Source of the DNA: Polaromonas sp.
Lineage (GTDB): Bacteria > Pseudomonadota > Gammaproteobacteria > Burkholderiales > Burkholderiaceae_C
NCBI GenBank assembly: GCA_013824015.1
Contig: PNNC01000084.1
Coordinates: 1-33,288 of the forward strand
Direction of reading: 5' to 3'
Length of the DNA stretch: 33,288 nucleotides
A program made the position numbers and the translations under genes. Of the stretch, positions 15,073 to 22,995 are shown piece by piece. Position 1 is the first letter of the stretch. Each line of letters opens with the position of its first letter. The notes below the pieces were generated by a model. The model was not told where the DNA came from. It worked only from the letters and a program-made list of their open reading frames with translations, and did not search any database.

Positions 15073-17885
15073 CCGGCATCCGTCGGCGCCGGCACGGCGC
15101 CGAGGCTGAAGTAAAACGCCGCGCCCTGGCCGGGCGCCGACTCGCCCCAGACCCGTCCGCCGTGGCGCATCACGATGCGCTGCACCGTGGCCAGGCCGAT
15201 GCCGGTGCCCTCGAACTCGGTCACCGTGTGCAGGCGCTGGAAAGCACCAAACAGCTTTTCCGCATACGCCATGTCGAAACCCGCGCCATTGTCACGCACC
15301 ACATACACCGCCGGCGCGCCCTCCTGCGCCAGCGGCGCCCGCCCGAAACTGATGCGGGCCTGCGGCTGGCGCTTGCTGAACTTCCAGGCGTTGCCCAGCA
15401 GGTTGTCCAGCACCTGCTGCAACAGCCGCGCATCCCCCTGCACCCACAGCTGCGGCTCGATCTCCACCTCGACCAACCGGCCCGGGTCGCGCTCGCGGTA
15501 GCTGCCCACCAGCCGGTCCGCCAGCACACTCAGGTTGACGCTGTCCATGCGCAGGCTGGTGCGCGACACCTGGGCCAGCGACAACAGGGCGTCGATCAGC
15601 TCGCCCATCTGCGCGATGCCGGCGCGGATGCGGTTCAGGTAATGGCTGGCGCGTGCGCCGGGCAGGTCGCCGGCGCTGATGTCACGCGCCAGCAGGCCGC
15701 TGAAGCCGTCGATCGCCGACAGCGGCGTGCGCAGGTCATGCGAGACCGAGTAGGAGAAGGCTTCAAGCTCGCGGTTGGCCGTCTCCAGCTGCGCCGTGCG
15801 CTGCCGCACACGTTCCTCCAGTTCCGCATTGAGCCGCAGGATTTCCTGCTGGGCCTGCTTGCGCTCGAGCCGCGCGCGGATGTTGCCGATGCCAAACGCC
15901 AGGTTGTCCACCAGCTCCTGCAACAGCGTGAGTTCCTCGGCGGCCAGCTTCTCGACCGAGGCGGAATACAGGCCGAGCAGGCCAAAGGTGCGGTGGGCAT
16001 CACGCAGCGGCAGGAACACGGCGCTGCGGTAACCCTGCTGCAGGGCCTTTTCGCTCCAGAAGAACTGGTTGTCGCCGCGCGTGATGTCCTCGCTGAGGCG
16101 GGCCTCGCCGCTGCGTATGGTCTGGCCTGCCGGACCGCGGCCGGTTTCGTGCGCCGGGTCCCAGCTCAGCGCGATGGAAGACAGGTAGCCGCCTTCCTGC
16201 CCGGCATGGGCCATCGGCACAATCGTGCGCGCCGCGTCGTCCTGCGCATAACCGACCCAGGCCATGCGGTAGCCGCCAACGTCCACCGCGACCCGGCAGA
16301 CCTGCATCAGCAGCGCGGTTTCATCATCGATCCGGGTCAGCGCTTCATTGCAGCGGCTGAGCATTTGCAGCGCCCGGTGGGTGCGCCGCAGCTCGAGGTC
16401 GGCCAGCTGGCGGTCGGTGATGTCGGTGAACACCACCAGCCCGCCCACGAGCTGGCCCGAACCGTCGCGCAAGGGACGGATGTTGTTGCGCAGCACCCGG
16501 TCCCGGACACCGGGCCGGCGCAGGAACACATCCCAGTTGTCGATGGCTTCGCCCCGCACGGCGCGGCTCAGCGGCCGGTCCTGCGGCGGGCAGATGGTCT
16601 TGCCGTCGGCCAGCACCACCTCGTGGTCGGCGCGCCATTCAGCCAGCGACAGCCCGGCTTCGTTGACCGGAAAGGTCTTGCGCGCCGCGGCATTGAACAG
16701 CAGGAAGCGGCCGTGCACATCGATCGCCAGCACGCCCTCGCTCATGTTGTTGATGATCAGGTCCAGCAGCCGGTGTTCCTTGCCGATGTGCGCCAGCGCC
16801 GCGTCGAGTTCACCGCGGCGCAACTGCAGCGAGTCGGCCATGCGGTTGAAGGTGCGGGCCAGGTGGCCGAGTTCGCCCCGGTAGGCCGGCCCGACCTCGA
16901 CCCGCGCCGCCAGGTTGCCCATGGCCAGTTCGTTGGCTTCGCGCAGGATGGCGTGGGCCGGCCGGATGATCAGGCGCTGGCCGATCCACCAGGCGCAGGC
17001 CATGCCGAACACCGCGGTAAAAAGCAGCAGCGCCAGATCGGCCAGAAACGCCTGCCGCGATGCCGCCACCACGCGTGCGCGCGGCTCGCTGAGCGCCACA
17101 AACAAGGCCTCCTGCGCGGCGCCGGGCACCGGGGCATAGGCGTACAGGCGCGGCTCGCCGTCAGCGTCCGGCGCCTGCCCCACACCCGCCTGCGCTGCGG
17201 ACCTGAAGGCGCGGATCGCGGGGTCGGTCTGCAGGCTGCCCAGCCGCTCCAGGTCGGGCGGGTGCACCGCCAGCACGACGCCGCGGCGGTCCAGCAGCAC
17301 CGCGCGGGTCCCGACCGGCAAGGCGGCCATCGACAACACCGCGCCAAAGGCCTGCAGATCCACCAGGGTGAACACCACCGCCCTCAGCACGTCCCCGGCG
17401 TCATACACCGGCAACGCAAAACCAAGCCCCGCTTTGCCGCTGCCGCGCCCGCTGCCGTGGCCGCCGATCACCAACTGGCGGCTGGCCAGCGCACCGGCGA
17501 TCAGCTCGGCATGGCCGGCGCGGCTGCCGGCTTCGGCGGCTTGCGAGTGGCAAAGCAGCACGCCATCCGGGCCCACCACCCCGAGCTCGGCATAGGCCGG
17601 CTGCTGCGCCTGCAGGCGGCGCAGGTAGTCGGCGCAGCCGCTGCGCTGGCCCGCACGAATCAGCGGGGACAGCGCCATATCGCCGAGCATCTGCCGGGCG
17701 GCATCGACCAGCGGCTGCTGGTTCGCAGCCAGCAACAGGGTCTGCGATTGCAGCCGGGCCTGCGCCTGCAGCACCGCATCCTGCCGGTTGCTGGACGCCA
17801 TCCAGGCGAGCAGGCCGAGCACCGGCAACAGGGCCATGGCGGCCAACAGTGCAAGACGGGAGCGCAAGCCCCAGGAACTCAGCAT
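15069..17885 (-). CDS. Membrane sensor histidine kinase (cache-HAMP-PAS-GAF-HisKA-HATPase)
   Basis: The 938-residue protein has an N-terminal membrane helix (about 7-28), a periplasmic sensor region (about 30-280) that looks like a cache domain, a second helix (about 283-305), HAMP (about 306-360), PAS (about 370-490), GAF (about 505-655), a coiled-coil linker, HisKA with phospho-acceptor histidine in SVSHDLRTPLSAIDGF (about 715), and HATPase_c (N box LDNLLGNAWKFS, DNGAGFDM, GTGIGLATV). It should autophosphorylate on sensing an external ligand. No response regulator is adjacent, so its partner is elsewhere. The ATG at 17885 is chosen because the membrane helix follows directly; longer readings start with a basic region. 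Confidence 0.92.
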   Translation of the reverse strand: MLSSWGLRSRLALLAAMALLPVLGLLAWMASSNRQDAVLQAQARLQSQTLLLAANQQPLVDAARQMLGDMALSPLIRAGQRSGCADYLRRLQAQQPAYAELGVVGPDGVLLCHSQAAEAGSRAGHAELIAGALASRQLVIGGHGSGRGSGKAGLGFALPVYDAGDVLRAVVFTLVDLQAFGAVLSMAALPVGTRAVLLDRRGVVLAVHPPDLERLGSLQTDPAIRAFRSAAQAGVGQAPDADGEPRLYAYAPVPGAAQEALFVALSEPRARVVAASRQAFLADLALLLFTAVFGMACAWWIGQRLIIRPAHAILREANELAMGNLAARVEVGPAYRGELGHLARTFNRMADSLQLRRGELDAALAHIGKEHRLLDLIINNMSEGVLAIDVHGRFLLFNAAARKTFPVNEAGLSLAEWRADHEVVLADGKTICPPQDRPLSRAVRGEAIDNWDVFLRRPGVRDRVLRNNIRPLRDGSGQLVGGLVVFTDITDRQLADLELRRTHRALQMLSRCNEALTRIDDETALLMQVCRVAVDVGGYRMAWVGYAQDDAARTIVPMAHAGQEGGYLSSIALSWDPAHETGRGPAGQTIRSGEARLSEDITRGDNQFFWSEKALQQGYRSAVFLPLRDAHRTFGLLGLYSASVEKLAAEELTLLQELVDNLAFGIGNIRARLERKQAQQEILRLNAELEERVRQRTAQLETANRELEAFSYSVSHDLRTPLSAIDGFSGLLARDISAGDLPGARASHYLNRIRAGIAQMGELIDALLSLAQVSRTSLRMDSVNLSVLADRLVGSYRERDPGRLVEVEIEPQLWVQGDARLLQQVLDNLLGNAWKFSKRQPQARISFGRAPLAQEGAPAVYVVRDNGAGFDMAYAEKLFGAFQRLHTVTEFEGTGIGLATVQRIVMRHGGRVWGESAPGQGAAFYFSLGAVPAPTDAG

Positions 17886-18060
17886 GCCATTTGCCTTGTC
17901 AATTTTTTGCGGGGACAGCGCGGCCGGCAGGCGGCGCATGTCGCCTGATCGTAGTCTGTTGCAGCGGGCTTGAACAGCGCAGGACGGCGGCACCGCCGGC
18001 CTCCTACAGCACGCGGCCGAATGCACTGACAGCGCCGCTGCCGGGTTGTGGCGATAGTCA

Positions 18061-18077
18061 GGGACAACGGCTGTCCC
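18061..18077. promoter_or_regulatory. GGGACA-N5-TGTCCC dyad before the small hydrophilic gene
   Basis: Perfect six-base arms lie 21 bases before the ATG at 18098. It could be an operator or a leader hairpin. A GATAGT hexamer just upstream (18053-18058) is a weak -10 candidate. Confidence 0.35.
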
Positions 18078-18097
18078 GCCGGTTGCAAGGAAACCTC

Positions 18098-18406
18098 ATG
18101 ACCCGATCCCCACCCGTCCCCTCCCCCGACCGCTCAGCGGCCGAAACGCCCGGAAGCAGTGAGGGCATGCCGCAGAAAACCCCGGTGGATGGCCGCGCCC
18201 GGCCCGGTCAGGCCAGCACGCCGGCCGATGCATCGGATGAAGCCAGCCTGGCCCTGCCGCACGAGCGCGACCAGTCGGTCGGCATGACCGACGATGCGCC
18301 CGATCCGCAGGTCGAGCAGGCCAGCAAGGACCTGGGCCGCGGTCTCAAGGACACCGGCAAGGGCCCGGCCATGGACGCGGCCTACAACAAGCTCAAAAGC
18401 CCCTGA
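18098..18406 (+). CDS. Small hydrophilic protein, unknown
   Basis: The 102-residue protein is highly polar and proline-, serine- and aspartate-rich, with no hydrophobic segment. It looks disordered for about 75 residues and then has a charged helix (VEQASKDLGRGLKDTGKG). The ATG at 18098 has AAGGAA seven bases upstream, which is the best evidence that it is translated. It is divergent from the sensor kinase. No family is recognised. Confidence 0.65.
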   Translation: MTRSPPVPSPDRSAAETPGSSEGMPQKTPVDGRARPGQASTPADASDEASLALPHERDQSVGMTDDAPDPQVEQASKDLGRGLKDTGKGPAMDAAYNKLKSP

Positions 18407-18420
18407 GGCCAGGCCTGATT

Positions 18421-18485
18421 TGCTCCTGATTTGATAGCTGGTCATGCCCACTGGACATGGGCTGAGGGCCGATTTTTCTTGAAAA
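18421..18485 (+). repeat. Short interspersed repeat (copy A)
   Basis: A 65-base element starts with the 17-base head GCTCCTGATTTGATAGC, continues with a GCCCA/TGGGC stem around CTGGACA, and ends GGGCCGATTTTTCTTGAAA. It aligns without gaps from ATAGC onward to the minus-strand element at 25628-25692. It sits between the convergent small-protein and M14 peptidase genes. Confidence 0.7.
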
Positions 18486-18501
18486 CCGGTGGGCGCGCCA
18501 G

Positions 18502-19356
18502 TCAGGGAACCGGGATGCGCGGCGAACGTGCCGGTTCGCCGGCGCCCATGCGTTCGCTCATCCAGCGCATCAGGTCCAGCCACATCTGGCGCATCTCGGC
18601 ATCCAGCGGTGTGCGCGTCGAATTCGGCAGTTCGATGGTGACCACCGGCACACCCTTGTGCACGCCGCCGTAATTGCCCAGTGAGCCCGGAAAAATGCCG
18701 ACCTGGTCGAGGTAGAGCCGGCCCAGCCGGGTCGGCGGCACCGACGGGCCATCGAAGTCCAGCACCCCATACGGTGCGTGGATGCTGACGATCAGGTTGG
18801 GCTTGAAGCGCTGCATCTCGCTGTGCAGGAAAGCCGACTCCGGCTCCGACAGCGGTTTGGGGCCGGGCCAGCGGCGCGGGTCCTTGCGGGTGCGTTTTTC
18901 CCAGTAAACCTTGGCATCGCGCTCCCAGTGGGGCGTCGGGAAATTGCGGTTCAGGTCCACGCCGTTGGCGTTGACACGGCGCGGCGGCGTGGACAGCAGG
19001 CCGTCCGGATTGAGCGCCGGCACAAAGCGCCAGTGGATCGCCTGCGACCACGGCGCCGGCGTCTGCTCGGCCAGCTGTATCCAGTGCAGCGCGACCGCTG
19101 CCGACGACAGTTCATCCCCATGAATCGCACCCAGCACCAACACCCGCAGACGCGCATCGTCGGGCTGGATGTCGCGTTTCCACAGGGTCTGGCCGCGCAC
19201 CGAGCGGGCGCTGGTGGCCTCGAGACGGGCCGCCTCGCACAGGCCGCGCTTGACGTTGGGCAGCTTGCGCACAAACTCGTCGCAGGGACCCGCGGCCTGG
19301 ACCGGAGCGCTCAGCAGCAGGGACGCCAGCAGCGCCGCAAACAGGGAAAGAGACAT
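18502..19356 (-). CDS. M14 zinc carboxypeptidase, MpaA-like
   Basis: The 284-residue protein has a signal peptide (ending VQAAG, about residue 22) and the M14 active site: zinc ligands in GAIHGDE and SIHAP, substrate-binding NPDG and DLNRNFP, and the catalytic glutamate in VTIELPNS. Murein peptide amidase A, the closest type by these motifs, cleaves the gamma-D-glutamyl-diaminopimelate bond during peptidoglycan recycling. The E. coli enzyme is cytoplasmic, so the exported form here may act on periplasmic muropeptides or other peptides. A TAGAAT hexamer lies six bases before the ATG, with no Shine-Dalgarno sequence. It is divergent from the flavin reductase. Confidence 0.88.
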   Translation of the reverse strand: MSLSLFAALLASLLLSAPVQAAGPCDEFVRKLPNVKRGLCEAARLEATSARSVRGQTLWKRDIQPDDARLRVLVLGAIHGDELSSAAVALHWIQLAEQTPAPWSQAIHWRFVPALNPDGLLSTPPRRVNANGVDLNRNFPTPHWERDAKVYWEKRTRKDPRRWPGPKPLSEPESAFLHSEMQRFKPNLIVSIHAPYGVLDFDGPSVPPTRLGRLYLDQVGIFPGSLGNYGGVHKGVPVVTIELPNSTRTPLDAEMRQMWLDLMRWMSERMGAGEPARSPRIPVP

Positions 19357-19362
19357 CTGGAA

Positions 19363-19368
19363 ATTCTA
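19363..19368 (-). promoter_or_regulatory. -10-like hexamer six bases before the M14 peptidase start
   Basis: TAGAAT on the minus strand ends six bases from the ATG at 19356, consistent with a leaderless message. Confidence 0.5.
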
Positions 19369-19421
19369 CGCGCCGCATCCCGCGGCGCGGCGCCTGCCGC
19401 AGCAGCCCCGGGGGCTTGGGG

Positions 19422-19427
19422 TAAATT
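19422..19427 (+). promoter_or_regulatory. -10-like hexamer six bases before the flavin reductase start
   Basis: TAAATT ends six bases before the ATG at 19434 in an otherwise GC-rich gap; no ribosome binding site is present. Confidence 0.5.
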
Positions 19428-19433
19428 AGCCGC

Positions 19434-19952
19434 ATGTCTTCCCCCGTTCGCCCCCGCCAGGCCGGCCGCCCGAGTTTTTCGCCGCCCGAGTTCCGCGCCT
19501 CGCTGGCGATGTTTGCCACCGGCGTGACGATTGTCACGGCGCGCACTGGCGATGGCGAGCTGATCGGGCTGACCGCCAACTCCTTCAACTCCGTCTCGCT
19601 CGATCCGCCGCTGGTGCTCTGGAGCCTGGCGCGCGCGGCCGGCTCCCTGCCCGCGCTGAGCACCGGTTCCCACTACGCCATCAACATCCTCGCGGCCGAC
19701 CAGAAAGAGCTGGCCGAACGTTTTGCCGCCAGACGCGAAGGCCGCTGGGCCGGTGTCGCCTGGACCGAGGGCGTCGGCGGCGCACCGCTGCTGACCGGCG
19801 CGGCCGCCGTCTTCGAGTGTTTCAACCGCAGCCGTTATGAAGAAGGCGACCACGTGATTTTTGTCGGCGAGGTCGAACGCTGCAGCCACCGCGCCGGCGC
19901 CGCGCCGCTGCTGTTTCACGGCGGGCGTTTTTACACCGAGCATCCGCTGTAG
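19434..19952 (+). CDS. Flavin reductase-like FMN-binding protein
   Basis: The 172-residue protein has the split-barrel flavin reductase pattern: FRASLAMFATGVTIVTA, LTANSFNSVSLDPPLVLWSL, HYAINILAADQ, and the C-terminal GGRFY. Such proteins reduce FMN or FAD with NAD(P)H and supply reduced flavin to two-component monooxygenases. No monooxygenase gene is nearby, so the partner is unknown. The ATG at 19434 is the first plausible start. Confidence 0.92.
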   Translation: MSSPVRPRQAGRPSFSPPEFRASLAMFATGVTIVTARTGDGELIGLTANSFNSVSLDPPLVLWSLARAAGSLPALSTGSHYAINILAADQKELAERFAARREGRWAGVAWTEGVGGAPLLTGAAAVFECFNRSRYEEGDHVIFVGEVERCSHRAGAAPLLFHGGRFYTEHPL

Positions 19953-19966
19953 TCGCCACCGGGCGC

Positions 19967-20932
19967 TCAGGCGACGCGCCGTCCCAGCCGCACGGTGGTG
20001 ACGCCGGGGCGCAGTTGCCGCACCGAGGGCATCACCAGCACGCAGTTGTCGTAGGGCGTGTACACCGGCTCACCGGCGTCGTGCGCAATCAGCGTGCCGG
20101 CACGCGTGATGGTCTCGCCGCCATGAAAGTCCTGTACAAAAGTGAAGTCGGTCGAGCGCGCCACCACCCGGTCTGTCACCAGAACGGGCGCCGGCGGCAG
20201 CGCCTCGGGCAGCAGCCAGCCGGACGGCACATCGCCGCGGTCCATGGCCTGCGCAGCCACCAGAAAACGCATCAACACATTGCGCGCGGCCTCCAGCGAG
20301 GCATGCGCCCAGTGCTGGCCGGCTTCCAGCAGCAGCGCCACGCGCTCGCCTGCCGGGTCGGCAAACGGCCCGTAGTCGCGCATGCGCACGCCGTCCGCAT
20401 GGCCTTCATCAACAATCACCTGGCTCGCCGTGCCCAGGCTTTGCGCAAAGGCGATGTTGCGCGGCAGGGTGCCGGTGACCAGCAGCGGCTCGCAGGGTTC
20501 GTGCATCGAATGCAGGTCCAGCAAATGGCTGGCGCGGTCAACCAGCGGCCGGATCTCTCTCGCGCGCTGCAGCTCGATGCTGCGGTCCGGGCCGTCCAGA
20601 CACTGCACCGACCAGACACGGTTGAAGTCTTCGTCGACATAACGCGAGGCATCGGGCCGGCCCGGGTCGAACAGGCGGAAGGCCGCCATGTTGCAGAACA
20701 CGGCGGTGATGCGCCCCCGGCGCGGCAGCAGGCCGCTGCGCAGGAAGGCATCGAGCGCCAGCGCGCCCGAGTACTCATTGCCATGTACCAGCGCCGTGAG
20801 CAGCAGCTCGGGACCCGGCTGCTGCGAAGCGCGTTCCTGAACCCAGGCCGGGCCGGTGTCGCCGCCGGCCCAGTCGCCCAGCCTGGGCGCTGCCAGTTGC
20901 ACAGGGTGTGCGCGTCGGCCCACCCCGCTCAC
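19967..20932 (-). CDS. Succinylglutamate desuccinylase/aspartoacylase-family zinc hydrolase
   Basis: The 321-residue protein belongs to the M14-like AstE/AspA family: the zinc site is HGNE (in TALVHGNEYSG) plus a distal histidine in LLDLHSMHEPC, with DEDFNRVWS between. It would hydrolyse an N-acyl amino acid or similar amide in the cytoplasm. The GTG at 20932 is chosen because it overlaps the stop of the Bug gene as GTGA, a typical coupling arrangement, with AAGG just before. It is the last gene of a LysR, Bug receptor, hydrolase run, suggesting that the receptor's ligand may be its substrate (inference). Confidence 0.88.
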   Translation of the reverse strand: MSGVGRRAHPVQLAAPRLGDWAGGDTGPAWVQERASQQPGPELLLTALVHGNEYSGALALDAFLRSGLLPRRGRITAVFCNMAAFRLFDPGRPDASRYVDEDFNRVWSVQCLDGPDRSIELQRAREIRPLVDRASHLLDLHSMHEPCEPLLVTGTLPRNIAFAQSLGTASQVIVDEGHADGVRMRDYGPFADPAGERVALLLEAGQHWAHASLEAARNVLMRFLVAAQAMDRGDVPSGWLLPEALPPAPVLVTDRVVARSTDFTFVQDFHGGETITRAGTLIAHDAGEPVYTPYDNCVLVMPSVRQLRPGVTTVRLGRRVA

Positions 20933-21930
20933 GACGCCTTGCCGGTCGCCACGGCCTTGTTGACCACGGCCCGCACGCGCTGGGTTTCGGCCTTCACAAA
21001 GCCGGCCAGCGCCTGCGGCGTGCCACCGTCGTTGGAGATGCCGGCCTTCTGCAGCTTCTGCCAGACCGCCTGGTCGCGCAGGATTTCGTTGAGCTCCTTG
21101 TTGAGCCGCGCGATCATGGGCGCCGGCAGTCGGGCCGGGCCAAACAGCCCGAACCACACATTCATGTCGTAGCCGGTCAGGCGCGGAATTTCCGACAACG
21201 CCGGGATCTGCGGCGCGGCGCGCGAGCGGGCCGGCGTGGTCACGCCCAGCGCCACCATCTTGCCGGCCTCGATGTGCGGCAGCGCCGAGGACAGCACAAA
21301 AACGCCGTACTCCACATTGCCGCCCAGCACGTCCTGCACCATCTGCGCCGCGCCGCGGTAGGGCACATGGCTGAAGCTGCTGCCGGACAGCAGGTTGATC
21401 AGTTCGCCCGACACGTGCAGCGGCGTGCCTATGCCAGAGGAGGCGAAGTTGAGCTTGTTGGGTTCGCGCCGGGAACGGGCCAGCGCCTCGTCCATGGTCT
21501 TGACGCCGCTTTTGGGGCCGGCCACAAACACCATGGGCGTGATGCCAATCATGCCGATGGGCGCCAGGTCGGTTTCGCCGTTGTAACGGATGGCGGAGTT
21601 GAACAGTTTGGCAATCGAGACTTCGCTGCCCGAGCCCAGCAGCAGCGTGTAGCCGTCCGGCGCGGCGCTGACCACCTTTTGGGCACCGATGGTGCCGCCG
21701 GCACCGCCGACGTTTTCAACCACCACCGGTGTGCCCAGGCGTTTGGACAGCGGCTCGGCCACGATGCGCGCCACCAGATCAACACTGCCGCCGGCCGGGT
21801 AACCGACCACCAGCGTGACCGGTTTGCCGGCCGGCCAGGGCTGCTGCGCCCAGGCCGTGGCAGCGGAGAAGGCAAGCAGGCCGGTGGCCAGGCACAGCGC
21901 GCGGCGGCGGAAAGAAAAACCTTGATTCAT
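20929..21930 (-). CDS. Bug/TctC-family periplasmic solute-binding protein
   Basis: The 333-residue receptor has a signal peptide (FRRRALCLATGLLAFSAATAWAQ, cleavage about residue 28) and the family signatures KPVTLVVGYPAGGSVDLVARI, VVENVGGAGGTIGAQ, and HVPYRGAAQMVQDVL. AAGGAG lies seven bases before the ATG. It sits between a LysR gene and a desuccinylase-like gene on the same strand, with a four-base overlap to the latter. No TctAB partners are present. A periplasmic carboxylate or acyl-amino acid is the likely ligand. Confidence 0.92.
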   Translation of the reverse strand: MNQGFSFRRRALCLATGLLAFSAATAWAQQPWPAGKPVTLVVGYPAGGSVDLVARIVAEPLSKRLGTPVVVENVGGAGGTIGAQKVVSAAPDGYTLLLGSGSEVSIAKLFNSAIRYNGETDLAPIGMIGITPMVFVAGPKSGVKTMDEALARSRREPNKLNFASSGIGTPLHVSGELINLLSGSSFSHVPYRGAAQMVQDVLGGNVEYGVFVLSSALPHIEAGKMVALGVTTPARSRAAPQIPALSEIPRLTGYDMNVWFGLFGPARLPAPMIARLNKELNEILRDQAVWQKLQKAGISNDGGTPQALAGFVKAETQRVRAVVNKAVATGKAS

Positions 21931-21977
21931 GACGGGCTCCTTGTTGCGGTGAAGCCAGTCTAGGAAGCCGCTGGCGG

Positions 21978-22004
21978 GCGGCCATGCGCATCACGCATGG
22001 CCGC
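21978..22004. promoter_or_regulatory. 11-base-arm palindrome between LysR and Bug genes
   Basis: GCGGCCATGCG (21978-21988) and CGCATGGCCGC (21994-22004) are perfect inverted arms around CATCA. The inner ATGCG-N5-CGCAT fits the T-N11-A LysR-box form. It lies 48 bases before the Bug start and just after the LysR stop, so it may be the LysR target or an intercistronic hairpin. Confidence 0.55.
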
Positions 22005-22016
22005 ATGCGAGCTGAT

Positions 22017-22910
22017 TCAGGCCGCGCTGGCGGCCCAGATACGCTGGATCTGGTCGCTGCGCGGGCTGCGCGAGCGGTACAGGCGGATTTCAAAACGCAC
22101 GGCAGCGCCCTGGCTGTCGGCTTCCACCAGCCGGCCTGAACGCAGGTCGCCCTGAACCAAGCCGCGCGGCAACCAGGCCAGGCCGGTGCCCTGCAGCGCC
22201 TGCTCGTGCAGGGACTCGGCAAAGTCCGATTCGGTCACGCTGTGCAGGTGCAACTCCCGCGGCTGGCGGCTCAGTCCGTCCTGGAGGATCTGGCTCAGCG
22301 CCAGCGTCGGTGCATAACCGAGCGCCGGCACCGGTTTGCGCGCACTGCCCGGCAGCGCGTGTTGCGGCCGGCCATCAGCGCGCGGCGCGCTGACCGCCAC
22401 CAGTTCGTCGGTGCCCAGCGTGATGCCTTCAAACGCCTGCTCGTCCAGCAGCAGCGGCAGGCGGGGGTGGGTGAAGGACAGCAGGAAATCCGCCGCGCCC
22501 TGCTCCAGCGCAGTCGCACCTTCGTGGATGGAGCCGGTGAGGATACGCAGGCGAAACTCGCCGGCGCCGCGCTTGACGCGGGCTAGCCAGGCCGGCACGG
22601 CGGTGCGCGAGAGTGTGCGTCCGGTGGCCAGCGTGACCCAGTCCAGACCGCCCTGGGCGTTGCGGATGCGCGCGCGCACATCATGGAGCCCGGCGACCGC
22701 ACGGCGCGCCACCGGCAGCAGCTCTTCACCGGCGGCCGTCAGGCTCAGCGGCATGCCCGCGCGATTGACCAGCGCACCACCGGCCCAGAGCTCAAGCGCG
22801 CGGATGCGCCGCGAGAACTGCGGCTGCGTCACATGGCGCAGCTCGGCCGCCCGCGAGAAGCTACGCTCGCGCGCCAGCGCAACAAAATCTTCCAGCCACT
22901 TGTGATCCAC
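22017..22910 (-). CDS. LysR-family transcriptional regulator
   Basis: The 297-residue protein opens with the winged helix-turn-helix (WLEDFVALARERSFSRAAELRHVTQPQFSRRIRALE, about 5-40), with an effector domain from about 90. The start is GTG at 22910, supported by AGGGG six bases upstream; the frame has a stop not far before it. It is followed on the same strand by the Bug receptor and the desuccinylase-like hydrolase, its likely targets. Inducer unknown. Confidence 0.93.
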   Translation of the reverse strand: MDHKWLEDFVALARERSFSRAAELRHVTQPQFSRRIRALELWAGGALVNRAGMPLSLTAAGEELLPVARRAVAGLHDVRARIRNAQGGLDWVTLATGRTLSRTAVPAWLARVKRGAGEFRLRILTGSIHEGATALEQGAADFLLSFTHPRLPLLLDEQAFEGITLGTDELVAVSAPRADGRPQHALPGSARKPVPALGYAPTLALSQILQDGLSRQPRELHLHSVTESDFAESLHEQALQGTGLAWLPRGLVQGDLRSGRLVEADSQGAAVRFEIRLYRSRSPRSDQIQRIWAASAA

Positions 22911-22995
22911 GCGATGCCCCTGGGGAAATGATCCTCATGGTAAGCGGGTAACGTGCCAGGGTGTCTGGCGCCGCCTGCGGCTACCATGCAGGCCC

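Noticed and set aside
15162..17948. 928-codon plus-strand open frame opposite the sensor kinase
   Set aside because: Same shadow composition, no motif, no binding site; the minus strand has every histidine kinase motif.
18502..20932. Two M14-superfamily hydrolases flanking a flavin reductase as one functional system
   Set aside because: They are on separate transcription units, one exported and one cytoplasmic, with different subfamilies; proximity looks coincidental.
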